A stretch of 64,000 nt of DNA from Euborellia annulipes (GCA_023213315.1 JAKCPI010003247.1:1-64000), one strand, 5' to 3'; shown: positions 33,535 to 45,317, counted from the stretch's first letter. Notes: generated by a model from the sequence alone, not told the origin. Numbers and translations: made by a program.

Positions 33535-33790
33535 TTTAACGTGGAAAGCATTCGCTGGTTTTTCTTTCTCCATAACCTTAATTTAAAAAAAAAATGATTA
33601 TGATTTTTAATCAAAATCGTTTTGAGAAAATCAAAAGGTGCCTAAGTAAATCCTTTAGTCGATTTTATTCAAAAACCTTATTCCATGCCAGAGAGGTATC
33701 TTTTGAACTTAAACGTGTATTTTCATCAAAATCTCGACAATGAATTTTTGAAACAATCGCAATGTTTTCTTTCAATATTTTATAGTCCGT

Positions 33791-34645
33791 TCCGGCAAAT
33801 CAGTGGAACCGATTAACCTCTGATTCGTGACATTGCCGTAAGTATGTAACTGTATGACTATCAAAAAAAAAAACCATCATGTATTCTTACTAAAAATTCT
33901 AAGCAAAATTTACATTTGCAATAGGAATAATTTTGACTGAATAGACATTTGATTTATAAATTAGTTTTCGTGGTATAATTGTTTTTTATATTTAACTAAA
34001 AAAACAGATAGGGCGTTTATTATATAGTAGTGATATTGATATCAATAATTCTTAGAATTTTATCAAATTTTAACCTTGATCTTCTAATGTATTTATCTAA
34101 TGAACCATGAAACACTTAAATTATTTCTCTCTTACGAACAAATTGATGATTGGCCTGGGAAGTAAGTGCTTTTGGTTTTCTTACCCCCTCCCCATCCCCC
34201 TCCCATTTGGCTCGACTATTATTTCATTGAGGTGTGGGCTCGTTACTTTGCCCTAGTTTTTTCAATGAAAGGAAGTAAGAGATCATCTTAAAATGATAAT
34301 TGGAACTAATAAACTTTCAAATAACATAAATCACATCGATATTTAAATCCTAGTTATAGTCCATTACATAAATAAGAAACAATAGGAGATCTAGAAAAGT
34401 ATAATAATTATTCGTTGTAATTAAAGTTTACGGGGTAATATTTTTTGTCTTATGTCTTCTAATTGCTCTATTATAAATGTGAACTTCATAAGGAAGTATC
34501 TATTTATGATAGAACAAATCTATAATTATTAAATAAATATATAGTAATGATAATCAAAAGAAGAAGAAAGCTAATATTATAATCAGAGAGGGAGAGGAAA
34601 TGAAATTAGAGTTTATTAAAGTTTTTGTGGATTGTATTATTATTT
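33791..34645. other. No gene seen
   Basis: AT-rich sequence with a C-rich patch near 34187-34204. Confidence 0.5.
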
Positions 34646-35066
34646 AGTTTTTAATTATAGACCACATGTATTAATTATTTATTAAAAATATAAATACTGT
34701 ACAACGTTTTGACTGCTTATTCTGCAGTACTGTGCACTTGTTCCGACTCAAGTAAACTAACCTCTAACAACATTTTATATTCAGTGATGTCAGTGCCATC
34801 TACAGTAATTTCCATGAAGTTAGACACAATCATCAGCGCTATCTACACTCATTTCCTCAAAGTTAGACTTGGTGTGAATCACAGCAAGTCTTTAAAGTGT
34901 ATGTGTATGTTACAATACGTTTTTTGAACTGGAGTAAGCGCACAGTAGGCCTAATTGATAACGACCGCAGAATAAGCAGTCGAAACGTTGGTACAGTATT
35001 TATATTTTTAATAAATTATCAATAAATAATTATTAATACAAATGTGGTTTATATATAAAAACTCCC
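34646..35066. mobile_element. Inverted-repeat element with hammerhead-like CTGCAGA motif
   Basis: The arms at 34646-34729 and about 34963-35066 are inverse copies (outer parts TTTTTAATTATAGACCACAT). Minus strand in the left arm: CTGCAGA, AATAAGCAGTC, then AAAACGTTGTAC. Plus strand in the right arm: CCGCAGA, AATAAGCAGTC, GAAACGTTGGTAC. Compared with a hammerhead, catalytic A6 is C in both. A third copy lies at about 36830-36955. The link to hammerhead elements is likely, but this variant is probably inactive or folds otherwise. Confidence 0.5.
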
Positions 35067-36157
35067 ATAATAATTGAAAGAGCTTTGGAATTATACGAGT
35101 TAAAGCTGTTAAAAATACAAGGTAAAAGAAAATAGACTCAAGTTGCTCAAATATAAATAAATGGGAGGTCTCCATTCCTCATCGACCTGTCTACGCGTTT
35201 ATTTAAATAAATATATCATATTAAAAAATAAATTTTTAAAATATTTACTGATATTTGTTTATTTTATTAATTAAATTTACGATTACAAAGTGGGAGAATT
35301 TAATTGCTAAAATTTCCACACTAGCTATTATTTATATCGTAATTAAAAAATTAAACAAAAAAATAAACTTTATTCAAAAAAAAAAATATAATTTACGCAA
35401 TATTATTGATATAAAGTTTCATATTCATGTTATTATCAGTATAATTATAATTTAGAAGATTACACCGATTTAAAAAAAAAATATAAACTTGGCACGAACA
35501 TTGGTCCTTTTTTTTAGACCATGAAGTCATCTCGATGACGTCACTAACGATATATATGATTGAGTTAAGACCAAGAATAGTTTTTTGAGGGGGGAAGAAA
35601 TTAAAACATATGACATAAGAGAGATAATTGATGAGAGTATATACAAATTAAAACTAAGAATGCGGAATAATAAAAAAAAATTTCGGAAGAGTTTAATTAA
35701 ATATCAACAACTTGTTGACTTATATTATTAAAAATAATAATAAATAAGCGGTTGGATAAAGGGCGCGGTCCATTGAGCCAATTTAGGAAATGAAGCTAAT
35801 TTGCATTGTAACAAAAAAATAAATAAAACAGGTGGCCAACATCCTCACTGACTAAAAAAAAAAAGTAAATAAATATCTAAGCCCAAGTGACGAGTGTTCT
35901 TTTCACGCCCGAGTGTGTAAACTTGTTTGGGAATATTTCGAATAATAATATTTAACCAAATCAGATTACAACTCTTTAATGTTAACAGCTTCTGTTATCA
36001 TATTTAATTATCAAAATGTATTTATAAAGATTCCACGACGATGACAGCTTCTCACTCAATCTATCTCGTTCTTCTGGACCGCCTTGCTTAGCCCACCTAC
36101 TCACTCTGTTTTCTCTTCTATTTTTAATTTGATGATTTTTTTTAATAATATCAACAG
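35067..36157. other. No gene seen
   Basis: Mostly AT-rich. From 36030 the sequence becomes balanced and leads into the exon candidate. Confidence 0.4.
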
Positions 36158-36240
36158 CTACCTTTTCGACCACCCTCGACGGAAGGCGAGTTCTAACTTC
36201 TACCCCATTGAAGCCGAAGGCTTCTCAATCTGCATATTTT
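36158..36240 (+). CDS. Weak internal exon candidate
   Basis: An acceptor (TTTTTTTTAATAATATCAACAG ending at 36157, long pyrimidine tract in part) and a donor GTAAGT at 36241 bound 83 bp. In the phase left by the exon at 8191-8248 the frame is open for 27 codons (TFSTTLDGRRVL then TSTPLKPKASQSAYF), and another frame is open too (FDHPRRKASSNFYPIEAEGF). GC content is above the surroundings and the sequence is not repeated. No domain is recognised and chance splice sites are frequent in 56 kb, so this is only a candidate. Confidence 0.25.
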
Positions 36241-36507
36241 GTAAGTTTGTATATCAAAATTCTTTGAAGTGTTGAAGAAGACAGAGATGTCTTTCATTCT
36301 TGGTATGGTTCTTATTTTTGTAGCCAGTTCGTTCACTTCGAAGACAAAAAAAAAAAAAAAAATAATAACATGAAACAAAAGGTTCAAAGAATTCATTTCT
36401 GTCAATAGGTTCGTAAATAATAAAAGAAAATTGAAATCTTACTTAAAATAAAAAATAATTCAACTTTTTTGGAATAAATCCAAAAATATAAATGGCGTAG
36501 TCCTGAT
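36241..36507. other. No gene seen
   Basis: AT-rich sequence. Confidence 0.5.
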
Positions 36508-36701
36508 TATTATATTTTGATTGTTTTAAAAGGAGGTATTTTGAGGACAAAAAACCTTGTTGAAATTGGTATTAGAAAATCACAAAATCAGCACAAACGA
36601 GTTCTTATTATTTCACATTTTGTGATTTTCTAATACCAATTTCAACAAGGTTTTTTGTTCTCAAAATACCTCTTTTTTAAACAATCGAACCAAAAATATA
36701 A
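36508..36701. mobile_element. MITE-like inverted repeat
   Basis: Arms of about 85-90 bp (36508-36596 and 36612-36701), sharing GAGGTATTTTGA and GGTATTAGAAAATCACAAAA, flank a spacer of about 15 bp. Target duplication not clear. Confidence 0.75.
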
Positions 36702-36829
36702 CGGTGATATTTAAGTAAATTGAAAAATCCTTGAGTAAATTGAAAAATCCTAAATTTCACAAAAATGAGGTAGGTATGTTCGAAAACTAAAAAAAAAAAA
36801 ATTGTAACAACTTGACATAGGTGTCCCTT

Positions 36830-36960
36830 AGAAGTTAGTTCGCTTGAGTCCAAGCAAGTGAACAGTACTTGAAAGCGACTGCAGAATAAGTAGTAGAAAC
36901 GTTCGTTATACAGCATTTATATAATTAATACAAAATGTGGTCTATAATTAAAAACTCCTC
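36830..36960 (+). mobile_element. Copy of the CTGCAGA hammerhead-like element, one arm
   Basis: CTGCAGA at 36879-36885 followed by AATAAGTAGTAGAAACGTT, CAGCATTTAT and a final TGTGGTCTATAATTAAAAAC matches the right arm of 34646-35066. The left arm is not present. Confidence 0.5.
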
Positions 36961-37019
36961 TAAAAAAAATAATTTAAGAAATCGCCAATGTGCAGAATAA
37001 ACATTTATTAAAAAATCAC

Positions 37020-37105
37020 TTTCCGACAAGTGTGGCGAAAACTCGGATTGGATGACCCCAGGTTGAACGTCCCCCGGTAGCCATCAGTATTATTGTATTT
37101 AAAAA
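37020..37105 (+). repeat. CCCCCGGTAGCCAT repeat, copy 2
   Basis: It matches 31021-31115 across GTGGCGAAAACTCGG, GGATGACCCC and TCCCCCGGTAGCCATC. Confidence 0.5.
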
Positions 37106-37344
37106 TTAATAAATTCATAACCACTAAATTGTCAAAAAGTCAAAATTTAAAAAAAATAGAAAACTTTCTGGTTTATTTGGACAATGTTATGCATAAAGGA
37201 ACCAAAGGCCATTATGATCGAAATTGAGATAAGACCGCTATCTTGTAGGGAAAAAAAAGATCTATCTCTTTATTTAAATCACAACATTACTCTATGGACT
37301 TTTTTGTATAAAACAAAAAAATAAAAAAAATTTTTAAAATTTTA

Positions 37345-37460
37345 TTTATTTATTAGTTCTTGACATATGCATAATCTGTTTCGGCCCTCCACAACAGCCA
37401 TCCTCAGACAGGGACGTCATTTGAGGAGGGCAGGGGGGGCACTTGCCTCCCAGGCTTTTA
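37345..37460 (-). ncRNA. Hammerhead relic beside a MITE end
   Basis: Minus strand CTGAGGA (37407-37401), TGGC..GCC helix II and GAAAC (37382-37378) are present, but the part after GAAA does not contain a cleavage site or a helix I partner. A lone MITE-like end CAGGGACGTCATTTGAGG with G-run follows at 37408. Confidence 0.4.
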
Positions 37461-37599
37461 GAAAAAAATAGTAAATTCTGAGCTTAGCCCCTACATGCAA
37501 ACAAACTCACACTCTTCCTTTATAAATAAGTATAGAAGATTTATAACAATAAGATAGTAGCAATATGATAATTTACAAAAAGATTTTTGATAAAAATGG

Positions 37600-37748
37600 T
37601 CCTTTGAAAGAGCTCGTTACGATTTTAAATTATCGCGTTCGCGCACTCACACAGACATAATTCCATTTGATTTAAAACGTCAAGAATCAGAATGAATTTT
37701 TTGACGCTTTACATTCTCTTCTTTATATGCGAGAAAGTAAGTAAAAAT
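37600..37748 (+). repeat. Degenerate family A right-end fragment
   Basis: CACACAGACA, AAAACGTCAAGAATC and a final ATGCGAGAAAGTAAGT resemble the right third of family A. Confidence 0.35.
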
Positions 37749-37843
37749 TCTTGCGAAAATTCTTTGTGTGTGCGGCCTTATAAAAAATACCTTATAATGA
37801 AAAAAATATTTTTGCTTTCTTCAAGTGTTTGTTAAATTTCTTC

Positions 37844-38008
37844 TTTTTTTTTAAATTTATTTAAGGTCTTTTTCGGCAACGGAGGCCATTTAGACCCCGT
37901 CTCTATTTATTTCAATTTATTGATAGCCAATTAAATTGAAATAAATAAATAATAATTTTTGTCGCATGAGACGGGATGAGAACCCGCGACCCTTGGAAGG
38001 CCAGAACG
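37844..38008 (-). mobile_element. tRNA-derived SINE (SINE-2) with 10-bp duplication
   Basis: AAATTTCTTC at 37834-37843 and 38009-38018 flank it. Minus strand has a B box GCGGGTTCTCATCCC, then CAATTTAATTGGCTATCAATA, GGGTCTAAATGGCC and GTTGCCGAAAAAGACC, ending in TTAAATAAAT. Relatives lie at 48031, 51066 and 52640. Confidence 0.75.
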
Positions 38009-39300
38009 AAATTTCTTCATTAAAACACCATTTTTCTAATTAAGTAATTTAAATAAAAATCATCCGATCAGTCGTCATTACTTCCACTACACTAATTTAA
38101 TTAAAAAAACTACAATATTTTAATTATTTTAACTTTTATTATATTAAAAAAAGCACTATCGGAACGGCAGAGTGACCCGAAGGGCGGTGTCCGCTCTAGG
38201 ACACCTCGCCTATCACATTTCCCATCATCTGGGTCGGCACTTAATTGAAATTATGATTTTCGATCCATAAAAGGTTTCTTTTGGCCAGTTAATTAACGGT
38301 GATGTAGTGGGCATGGAGGGGTTACAAGATAATATACGCCTCACCGTCCGGGAAATTAATACACAACTTTATTTAGATAACCTTGATTTGCATTTATTCA
38401 ATTACTTGATAAGTAAATAACATTTGATCATTTAATATTAAAAATTTGAATATAACAACAAAATTCCAAATTCAAAATAATTATATCTAATTGACTAAAT
38501 ACATGATGAGAGTTTAATTTTCAAGCTAGTGAGTACACTAAGTACAGTACTTACCTAAACAAGGTGATTACATCGTGTGTGACCGCTAGAGCTCAATGTA
38601 ATTATCACGTTCATAATGTAGCTTGAGGGGGTAATTAACACCTGCAGATTCATGTTTAATCCTTACAACCGGAAGATTAACATTGCTAGCGAGGAAAGCA
38701 CGTTCGTCGCCAACCATATGTCATTTCCTGCAAATAAAAAAAAAAATTATTCGATTATTATTATTATTATAAAAAATTTTTAAATTTAAAATATGACAAT
38801 ATATTATTTTCAATTGTAAATAATATATCGAGAAGATGGGGCTGGGATTCATATTAAATACAAGTAAAGGATACAAATCTTTATTATAGGTTCCTACAGT
38901 AGTGTTTATAATTATGAATGATCTTATAAATTAAGACCATTCTAAATATAACTATATTTTCATTTGTTTGTATTTTCTTTTTCATTCAAGGTCTATATTT
39001 TACGTTTTACTCATTAAAAAAAAGGACAAGATAGGGAGATAAAACAAAGGATATGTAAGGATTAATTACAGTACTAATTTGATTAAAATTTATTACTACA
39101 AATTCTTGTGAATTATGTTTTTTAATATTTAAATGTGTATTTCAGACATATTAGTGAAATATGAAATCTTCAAAAGGGTCAAGTTTAATAAATATTTATT
39201 TGAGAAACAAGATTGAAACAAACAAACGAATGTCCTGTCGGGAACAACAAACGAAACTTGTTTTTATAAAAATTTTTTTATTTTACTTTTTTTTTTTTTT
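38009..39300. other. Unique region, balanced patch at 38150-38345
   Basis: The patch has GGAACGGCAGAGTGACCCG and GGGTCGGCAC and is not repeated, with no open frame. It is a candidate conserved noncoding sequence. The rest is AT-rich. Confidence 0.3.
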
Positions 39301-39394
39301 TTGAATTTTTTTCCCTCCCGTGAAAATCATTTTACCTTTTTTAGAGAGACTAAATTTTTTTCTCCCTCAAGTGCAAATTATTTGACCTTTTTTT

Positions 39395-39570
39395 TTTTTT
39401 GCATGCGAGTCTCATCCCATTTTTTCAGACTCTGGTTTCGGCCGGCCGAAAGGTTCGGCCACTTTTTGGCCGAAACCGAAACTACGGCCGAAACCATGAT
39501 TTTTGGCCGAAACTGCCGAAACCGTAACCGAAACCGAATATTCGGTCGGTTCCTAATATTTATTTATTAT
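39395..39570. mobile_element. hAT-like subterminal repeat array
   Basis: At 39435-39555 about ten copies of GGCCGAAAC or its complement (TTTCGGCC) are clustered in both orientations. Such arrays are typical of hAT element ends where transposase binds. The 97-codon frame over it is a shadow. The other element end was not found. Confidence 0.5.
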
Positions 39571-39813
39571 CCTCCATCTTCTGAGTCAAATTAATAGTTG
39601 ATGGTTCGCTTCACTAAAATTTTTCAATCGAGAGTCCGATATACCTGTACATTATTTTTTATTATACAGTATAATGAATAAGTTTTTAAGTGATTATGGG
39701 AATCATCCAACGATTTATATTAACAAGGTCTTGATTCTTTTCTCTCAAGATCGCTTTAAAACTCATCCATTACAGGCTTATTGTATAATATTAATAAAAC
39801 AAAGTATCATTAT

Positions 39814-39960
39814 CAGGTCTATTCTCTAGAGACAGACGTTAAAATTTAAAATAAACAAATGGGTGTTAAAAAGTAATGTAAAAACTATCAGCGTTAAAAA
39901 AATCCTATTATCTAAACAAAGTTTTAACAACGACGTTAACATATTGCTTAAAGATATTTG
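39814..39960 (+). repeat. CAGGTCTATTCTC element, one end
   Basis: CAGGTCTATTCTCTAGAGAC, GGTGTTAAAAAGTAATGTAA and CAGCGTTAAAAAAA match the terminus of the element at 53775-54187. Confidence 0.65.
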
Positions 39961-39978
39961 GCAATTATCATTTGAACT

Positions 39979-40211
39979 CAAGGCGGATACAAGGGGGAGG
40001 GGGAGGTAAAGGGGGTAATTACCTCCCCCCCCGAGATTTGAGAAAATATATTTTTTTTTGGGAATTAAATTTTATTTTTCATATTAAATTTTAAAAATTA
40101 ATACTTAAAAATTTTATTTGTATATATATTTTGGTAAACAAGTACAGAATGCAGTTTAAATTACCGAAAATAACCCCCCCCTCTCGAGAAACTCCTCTGG
40201 ATCCGCTCTTG
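39979..40211. mobile_element. hAT-like MITE, GGGCGGAT family (copy 2)
   Basis: Termini CAAGGCGGAT and ATCCGCTCTTG with perfect 8-bp duplication TTTGAACT at 39971-39978 and 40212-40219. The interior matches 1419-1684 and 57981-58233. Confidence 0.9.
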
Positions 40212-40525
40212 TTTGAACTTAAATATTTATAATTGATATACTATATTCTATTTTTCGAACCGAATCATTGACTATCATGGATTTTTCTACTCTAAGATGA
40301 AAGATACTAAATAAATACAGTATTTGTTTTGAGCCTTGTGAAGATTTCATATTTCATTATAAAATTCTGGCTATGGAAATTATGTATTAAATATAGAATT
40401 TTCAGTAATCTTCCTCCCATTATAAGTGAATGCCAAATTAAGTCTCTTGATTATTTCCTTTTTCTAATCGCAATTATTTATCTCTTTTTTGTTTTAAGCC
40501 ACGTTTGAGACTCATTATCCTCTTT

Positions 40526-40768
40526 CAGTGGCGGATTAATGCAATTTTGTCGGGGGGGGGCGGTTTTTTTTTTATTTTTTGTTATTTAAGGACTTTGTGG
40601 GCATCTATGGCCATTTAGACTGCTTTCCTATTTATTTAAATTGATTGGTAACAAATTCAATTGAAATTAAAGCCCGGAAATCATAATTTTTTTAGATTAC
40701 TAGTTTTTATAACATTGTGAATTTCTTCTCGGGGGGGGGGGGCGATCACCCCCCTTAATCCGCCCCTG
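40526..40768. mobile_element. hAT-like MITE with nested SINE-2 fragment
   Basis: Ends CAGTGGCGGATTAA and TTAATCCGCCCCTG carry perfect duplications TCCTCTTT at 40518-40525 and 40769-40776. Inside, 40580-40680 is a degraded SINE-2 (ATGGCCATTTAGAC, TTGATTGGTAACAAATTCAA). Confidence 0.85.
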
Positions 40769-42436
40769 TCCTCTTTTCACTTCTCCGTTTCAAAAACGGC
40801 CCACAAGTTCAGAAAACAATATGGCAGTATTAATATATAATCCGTAAATGGAGAATATCAAATAAATAAAATGGTCAAACATTTTTGGTGGCATACCCAA
40901 TAATCCACTAGAGACCAGATATGCGCTTCTATAAAATAATTATTCGCTACGAGAATAAATTATCTAAAATAGATGGACAATTTTTAAATTTATAGGACAG
41001 TTTCTCTTGCTTTTACAAACCACGAACATAAAAAGTTTATTATTAAGCACATTATCACTCTAAACTTTTTGGAATATTTAAGGATTTCTGTACAAGCAGT
41101 AAAAATAATCTTCATTTAACATCTAATAAATATCCAAGCTCCTAAATTAAAATTTTTCTCTTCTCTACTAAATATAAAAGTACTTTAACTGAAATATTTC
41201 TTCTAAAATTATTCTCTCCATTATCTGTATAATATAATTTTTTTTGAACTTTTTATCTATAAAATAAACATGGGAATTGTTATAGCATACAGTTTACATA
41301 TCTGAAATTGCCCGGGCATACATGGTTGCCATGGCAATATCTTATTTGTTTCATTCACTTTTATTGATAAGGTGACCCCAAACAATACACATTTCCTAAG
41401 CAAATAGGATGCCAATATTCCTTTTATTTGAATATTCAATTTTATTTTATTTTTTAAATAATGTAATTGAATTTAATTAAATTTTCCATATCAATAGAAA
41501 ATACCTGGTGATTGGATTAACTCTAAAATGTGAGGTGACCACCGAAAAGCTGACATGTCAATCTATCTCTCTGTTAATTCGATCAATTCCATTTCATGGG
41601 GGCTGATTAATATCCTCGATGATGATTTCAAAGTTAAAAATAATTTATGACTTAGTACGAGCAGTTAAGTCTATTTGATGAAGGACAAAATTTCGCTTCA
41701 ACAAATAAATGTTTTAAAAATCTTAATAAACAGGAGAAAACAAATTCTAAAATCCCTTAGTTAATTAAATTCATAGATTTTTCAAAATGGGGTGGGAAAT
41801 TAAAAAAAAAAAAAAAAAAAAACTAGTAGATAATCAATTTTGCCATCAAATAATCCCAAATAAATATAAAGTATTTTCCAAAGTTTTTAACAATACTAAT
41901 ATACCATAAATAAGTGGGATACAATTTCACAAAGGTTGTAATGTGTAAGAATGAGAATTGAGTTCATCTTCTCAAGATACGTTTACACCAAGCGAAGGTT
42001 TCGTACTACCCACTCCACTATCATTTTATTCTTCTTTGAAAATTCATGCAAGTACACACAAAAGCAACAGAAGAATTTTGAAAAAAAAAAAAAAAAGAAA
42101 TAATAGTGTAGGAATGTGCTTTTGCTCGTTTGGTGTAAACGCACCTTGAGCTGAATTTCACAACAAACATAGCCCATCCCAGGACCGGAACTGAAAAATA
42201 AATAGCTGTAATTCTATTTTCTGCTCAAGACTTTTTTTTTTATTTATTTACTCGTTTAAGCCATAGGCCATTGGGTTAAAACTGGATATAAAAATACAAA
42301 ATTCATATGCTCAGGACTTTATGGCTTTTTATATACATTTTTTAGTTTTGGCAAAACAGGCTAGTAGTCACATCTTCTTTAAAAATTTAATAAAATTTTC
42401 CAAATTTTTGTAAATCTCCTCTCCAAGACTGATTGC
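40769..42436. other. No gene; isolated X-box-like site
   Basis: AT-rich sequence. GTTGCCATGGCAAT at 41325-41338 is an RFX-type palindrome outside any recognised family A copy. Frames here show no domain. Confidence 0.4.
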
Positions 42437-42963
42437 CAGGTTTATTCTCTAAACAAAAACGTTAACTTTTAACATTTGAAATCAGCTTTAACACCTCCTT
42501 GCCTCAAATTGCTATTCCTTAAACCAAAACGTTAACATTTAGTCAATAGTGTTGAAAATTAATGTCATGTCTAGGGACTGCCCTTAACATTTTAACGTCA
42601 AATTTAATTAACCCAAAAGTATGTTTATGCTTTTGGATGCTTTGAGATAAAAACAACATGTTAACGTTGCTGTTGAAACTTTGTTTAAAGAATAGTATTT
42701 TTTAACGCTATTGTGTCAGATAGGGCCACTAGATTGAAAATAAAAAAATCAAGTTAATAATGCGAGGTTTTCAAGGGATGTAAAAACACGAACAAGCAGA
42801 AAACAGCTTCATATGGATCGTTAACACCTGGTGCTAAAAAATAAAATGCTAACATCGCTGTTAAAACTTGATTTAGAGAAAAATACATTATGTAACCCTG
42901 ATACTATTACTCAACTTTTTAAAACCAATTTATGATGTTAAATTTTAACGTCTGTTTTTAGAG
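42437..42963 (+). repeat. CAGGTCTATTCTC element family, diverged copy
   Basis: It starts CAGGTTTATTCTCTAAACA, has AACGTTAACATTTAG, TGTCTAGGG and ACATGTTAACGTTGCTGTT blocks in the same order as 53880-54120, and ends AACGTCTGTTTTTAGAGAC, inverse of the terminus. Confidence 0.65.
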
Positions 42964-43950
42964 ACAGTTGAACGAATTGTCCAAAAATTTATTCGATAAA
43001 AGTGATAAATAAATAAATAAATAAAGATAAGCTTGCTACTTCTTCTATTCATACCATTCAAAAGAAAAATTCTTTAACGTTTTAGCAAACCTGTATAAAT
43101 ATTAAATACCTTAAACAGCAAGTGTTCTTAATTATTTAAATGAATGGCAAATGACATCACTAGGACATTTGCAAATGCTGCTGCTTGTTAGCGGCAAATA
43201 TTTACAAAAGGGACCTCGGACTCTATATTTGTAAATTTGTATGTTTGTGATTAAAAAATATGTTTGCTTGAAAGTAAAAAGAGAGGTAGGATTAAAAAAA
43301 AAAAAAAGAGAAGACAGAAAGACAAACAACAAGCGAGATAAATTGAAAGTGAGCTTGTCTTTATACAAGAATAATAATGAGCCATTGTGATCTTGAACCA
43401 AGAGAGAAGAGAGACTCTTGTGTTGAGTTCGTTCACAACTTAACTGGTCATATATTAATATTATAAGAAAGGAAACAAAAATAAACAAATATCTTTTTCA
43501 AAGACAAAATTACAACTTTTAGCCGTAAAAAAAAAAAACATTTTAATTAAAAAAAAATTCTCATCATTAGTATAAAACGCCCCGAGTGTACATTTATTAT
43601 ATATATTTTATTTATTCCGGCATCAAAGAGTAGTGCAGGATTTATATCTTCCTGTCATTATTTTTTTGTTGCACAATCAAATGATATTTTTTTCTTTAAT
43701 TCAAGATGAGAAACATGAGCTCTGTGTGTGTGAAATTAATTGTTTTAATTAATTATCAACTTGCCAGGTGTTCTATTACATACGCTTTCCGAAATCAACA
43801 TCCCAACTAACTGAGAGACAACAGATTTTTTTAGATAGAAGAGTTTTGGTTATTATCGAAGTATTAGTTTCGTTGAAATGAAGAAATAAGCTCAAAATTA
43901 TTCAAGAATTATTATTAATACACCATTGTGATCAAAAACAAAAAATAGTA
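42964..43950. other. No gene seen
   Basis: AT-rich sequence. The 118-codon minus frame at 43132-43488 is low-complexity and has no homology I can name. Confidence 0.45.
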
Positions 43951-43959
43951 ATACTTTTC

Positions 43960-44400
43960 AAATAAAACAAAAAACGGGATATTATTCTCCAAAATATCTT
44001 CTTCAAAGTACTTCCCTTCGGCACCAATATATCTTCCAATCTTCAAAGCATTTGTTGTACTCGATTTCCGGGGTTGCCTTGAGTGCCTTCTTCGATGCCG
44101 CTTTTAACAGTTATCTCCTCAATCGAGTTAAAACGATGAACACGAAGTGTTTTTTGAGTTTCAGAAACAGCCAGAATTCAGACGAAGCCAATTCAGGTGA
44201 ATAGGGGGATTGCGGAACGATCTGAGTGGAGTTTTTGATAAAAATTTCGCGAACAACCAAAGAGTCTTGTGGAATGACGCATTATCATGATGAAAACCAA
44301 TAGTTGTTTGCCCACAAATCTGGTCTCTTGAGGCGTATTACTGCCATGATATCAGTAAAGGTTGTGTCAACATACTTTATGCATTTGGATAATCCCACAA
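43960..44400 (-). pseudogene. Mariner-family transposase relic, C-terminal half
   Basis: The minus strand encodes, over shifting frames, PDLWANNYW, HHDNA (about 44278-44297) and then SPYSPELASSEFWLFLKLK (about 44150-44215). These are the second and third catalytic-triad regions of mariner DD34D transposases, where HHDNA and the SPELAPxDFW-type motif hold two of the metal-binding acids. In the SPELASSEFW motif the third acid is E, not D. Frameshifts and stops follow. The N-terminal helix-turn-helix and the first catalytic D are absent, so the piece is 5'-truncated and dead. Confidence 0.8.
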
Positions 44401-45072
44401 TTCTGGAAAAAAATTCTAACATAATTAAGAAAATTTTAAGATCTAGATGCTTAATATAAATACAAATATTATAATTTAATCCTCAATTTAACCAATTGGA
44501 GTTTCCTAATTATCAACATATTTGATTGAGACCTGACCTATTTAAGAAAATGACTGTTGGCATACAAAATTTACTACTCGGTATTAGATTACATATTAGT
44601 AATGATTTGGCGTAAATGGGTCATTAGAATTAATAAATTTAAAAAAAAAAATTGCATAATTTTTATGCATAAAAAGAGCGCGAAGTATTATATTTCTCTC
44701 AAGTAATGGTAATTTTATATAATTAAAGTAGGAAAAAAATTAATATAACACCTCATCTGAATAAATATTTGAGGTTAATAAATTTCAAAGGTGACATGTC
44801 GGTGACAAACTCCTCCATCATCAGAGAAATCTTTTTTTTTATTGTTCTCTCTCTTTGTGTTCTATTACAAAGAGTGAACAAAGGGATTCATCCCTCGGAA
44901 ATTTCACACTTGTTTTATAAATAAAATATGATAATTATGTTCCTCGCTTCGAAATTTATTTATTTTTTCTTGTTTGTATGAGATGACTAATTGGTGTGTG
45001 ATTTATTTGAAGGCTAATATAAAAAAAATGGATAGATTTTCGCTTCTTTAATACTCTATCTATATTAGAAAA
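44401..45072. other. No gene seen
   Basis: AT-rich sequence. Confidence 0.5.
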
Positions 45073-45310
45073 CCCGAGTAAAAATGATTAAAAAGGATCG
45101 AGGATCCACACGCACGCAGCTAGTCTACATAGTGAAACTTTAGGGACAGACAGGGATCCACACGGGCTCACCAGACATTTTTCTTCTGGTCACTTTCAAT
45201 CTACTGTGAGGGCGTGTGGATCCCTTGTGTGTCCCTAAAGGAAGGTTCACTATGCAGACTAGCTGCGATCGTGTGGATCCCTCGATCATTTTTAATCATT
45301 TTTACTCGGG
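45073..45310. mobile_element. Foldback element, CCCGAGTAAAAATG family, copy 1
   Basis: Inverted arms of about 100 bp start CCCGAGTAAAAATGATTAAA, with inner GGATCCACACG and TAGGGACA blocks, around a centre with AAGTGACCAGAAG. A second copy lies at 50364-50638. Confidence 0.75.
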
Positions 45311-45317
45311 AATACAA

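Larger units (their letters stand above)
33273..33582. mobile_element. Near-perfect inverted-repeat element with two hammerhead ribozymes
   Basis: Arms of about 141 bp (33273-33413 and 33440-33582) are almost identical inverse copies around a 27-bp spacer, which suggests a young or well-kept element. Each arm encodes a complete hammerhead reading outward. The mirror frames of 61-62 codons on the two strands are products of the symmetry. No protein domain. Confidence 0.85.
33100..33790 (+). mobile_element. Degenerate family A repeat split by a ribozyme element
   Basis: Left part about 33100-33240 (TATGAAGAATATGAG, GAGAATATACATTTTAAAGA) and right part about 33583-33790 (TTTTTAATCAAAATCGTTTT, TCATCAAAATCTCGACA) continue one another around the insert 33273-33582. 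End hairpins are lost or degraded. Confidence 0.55.

Noticed and set aside
33304..33614. Nearly identical 61-62 codon frames on opposite strands
   Set aside because: They are mirror images produced by the inverted-repeat arms; the content there is a ribozyme, not a protein.
43132..43488. 118-codon frame on the minus strand, the longest in the window
   Set aside because: Low-complexity hydrophobic and serine-rich translation of AT-rich DNA, no domain, no supporting signals.
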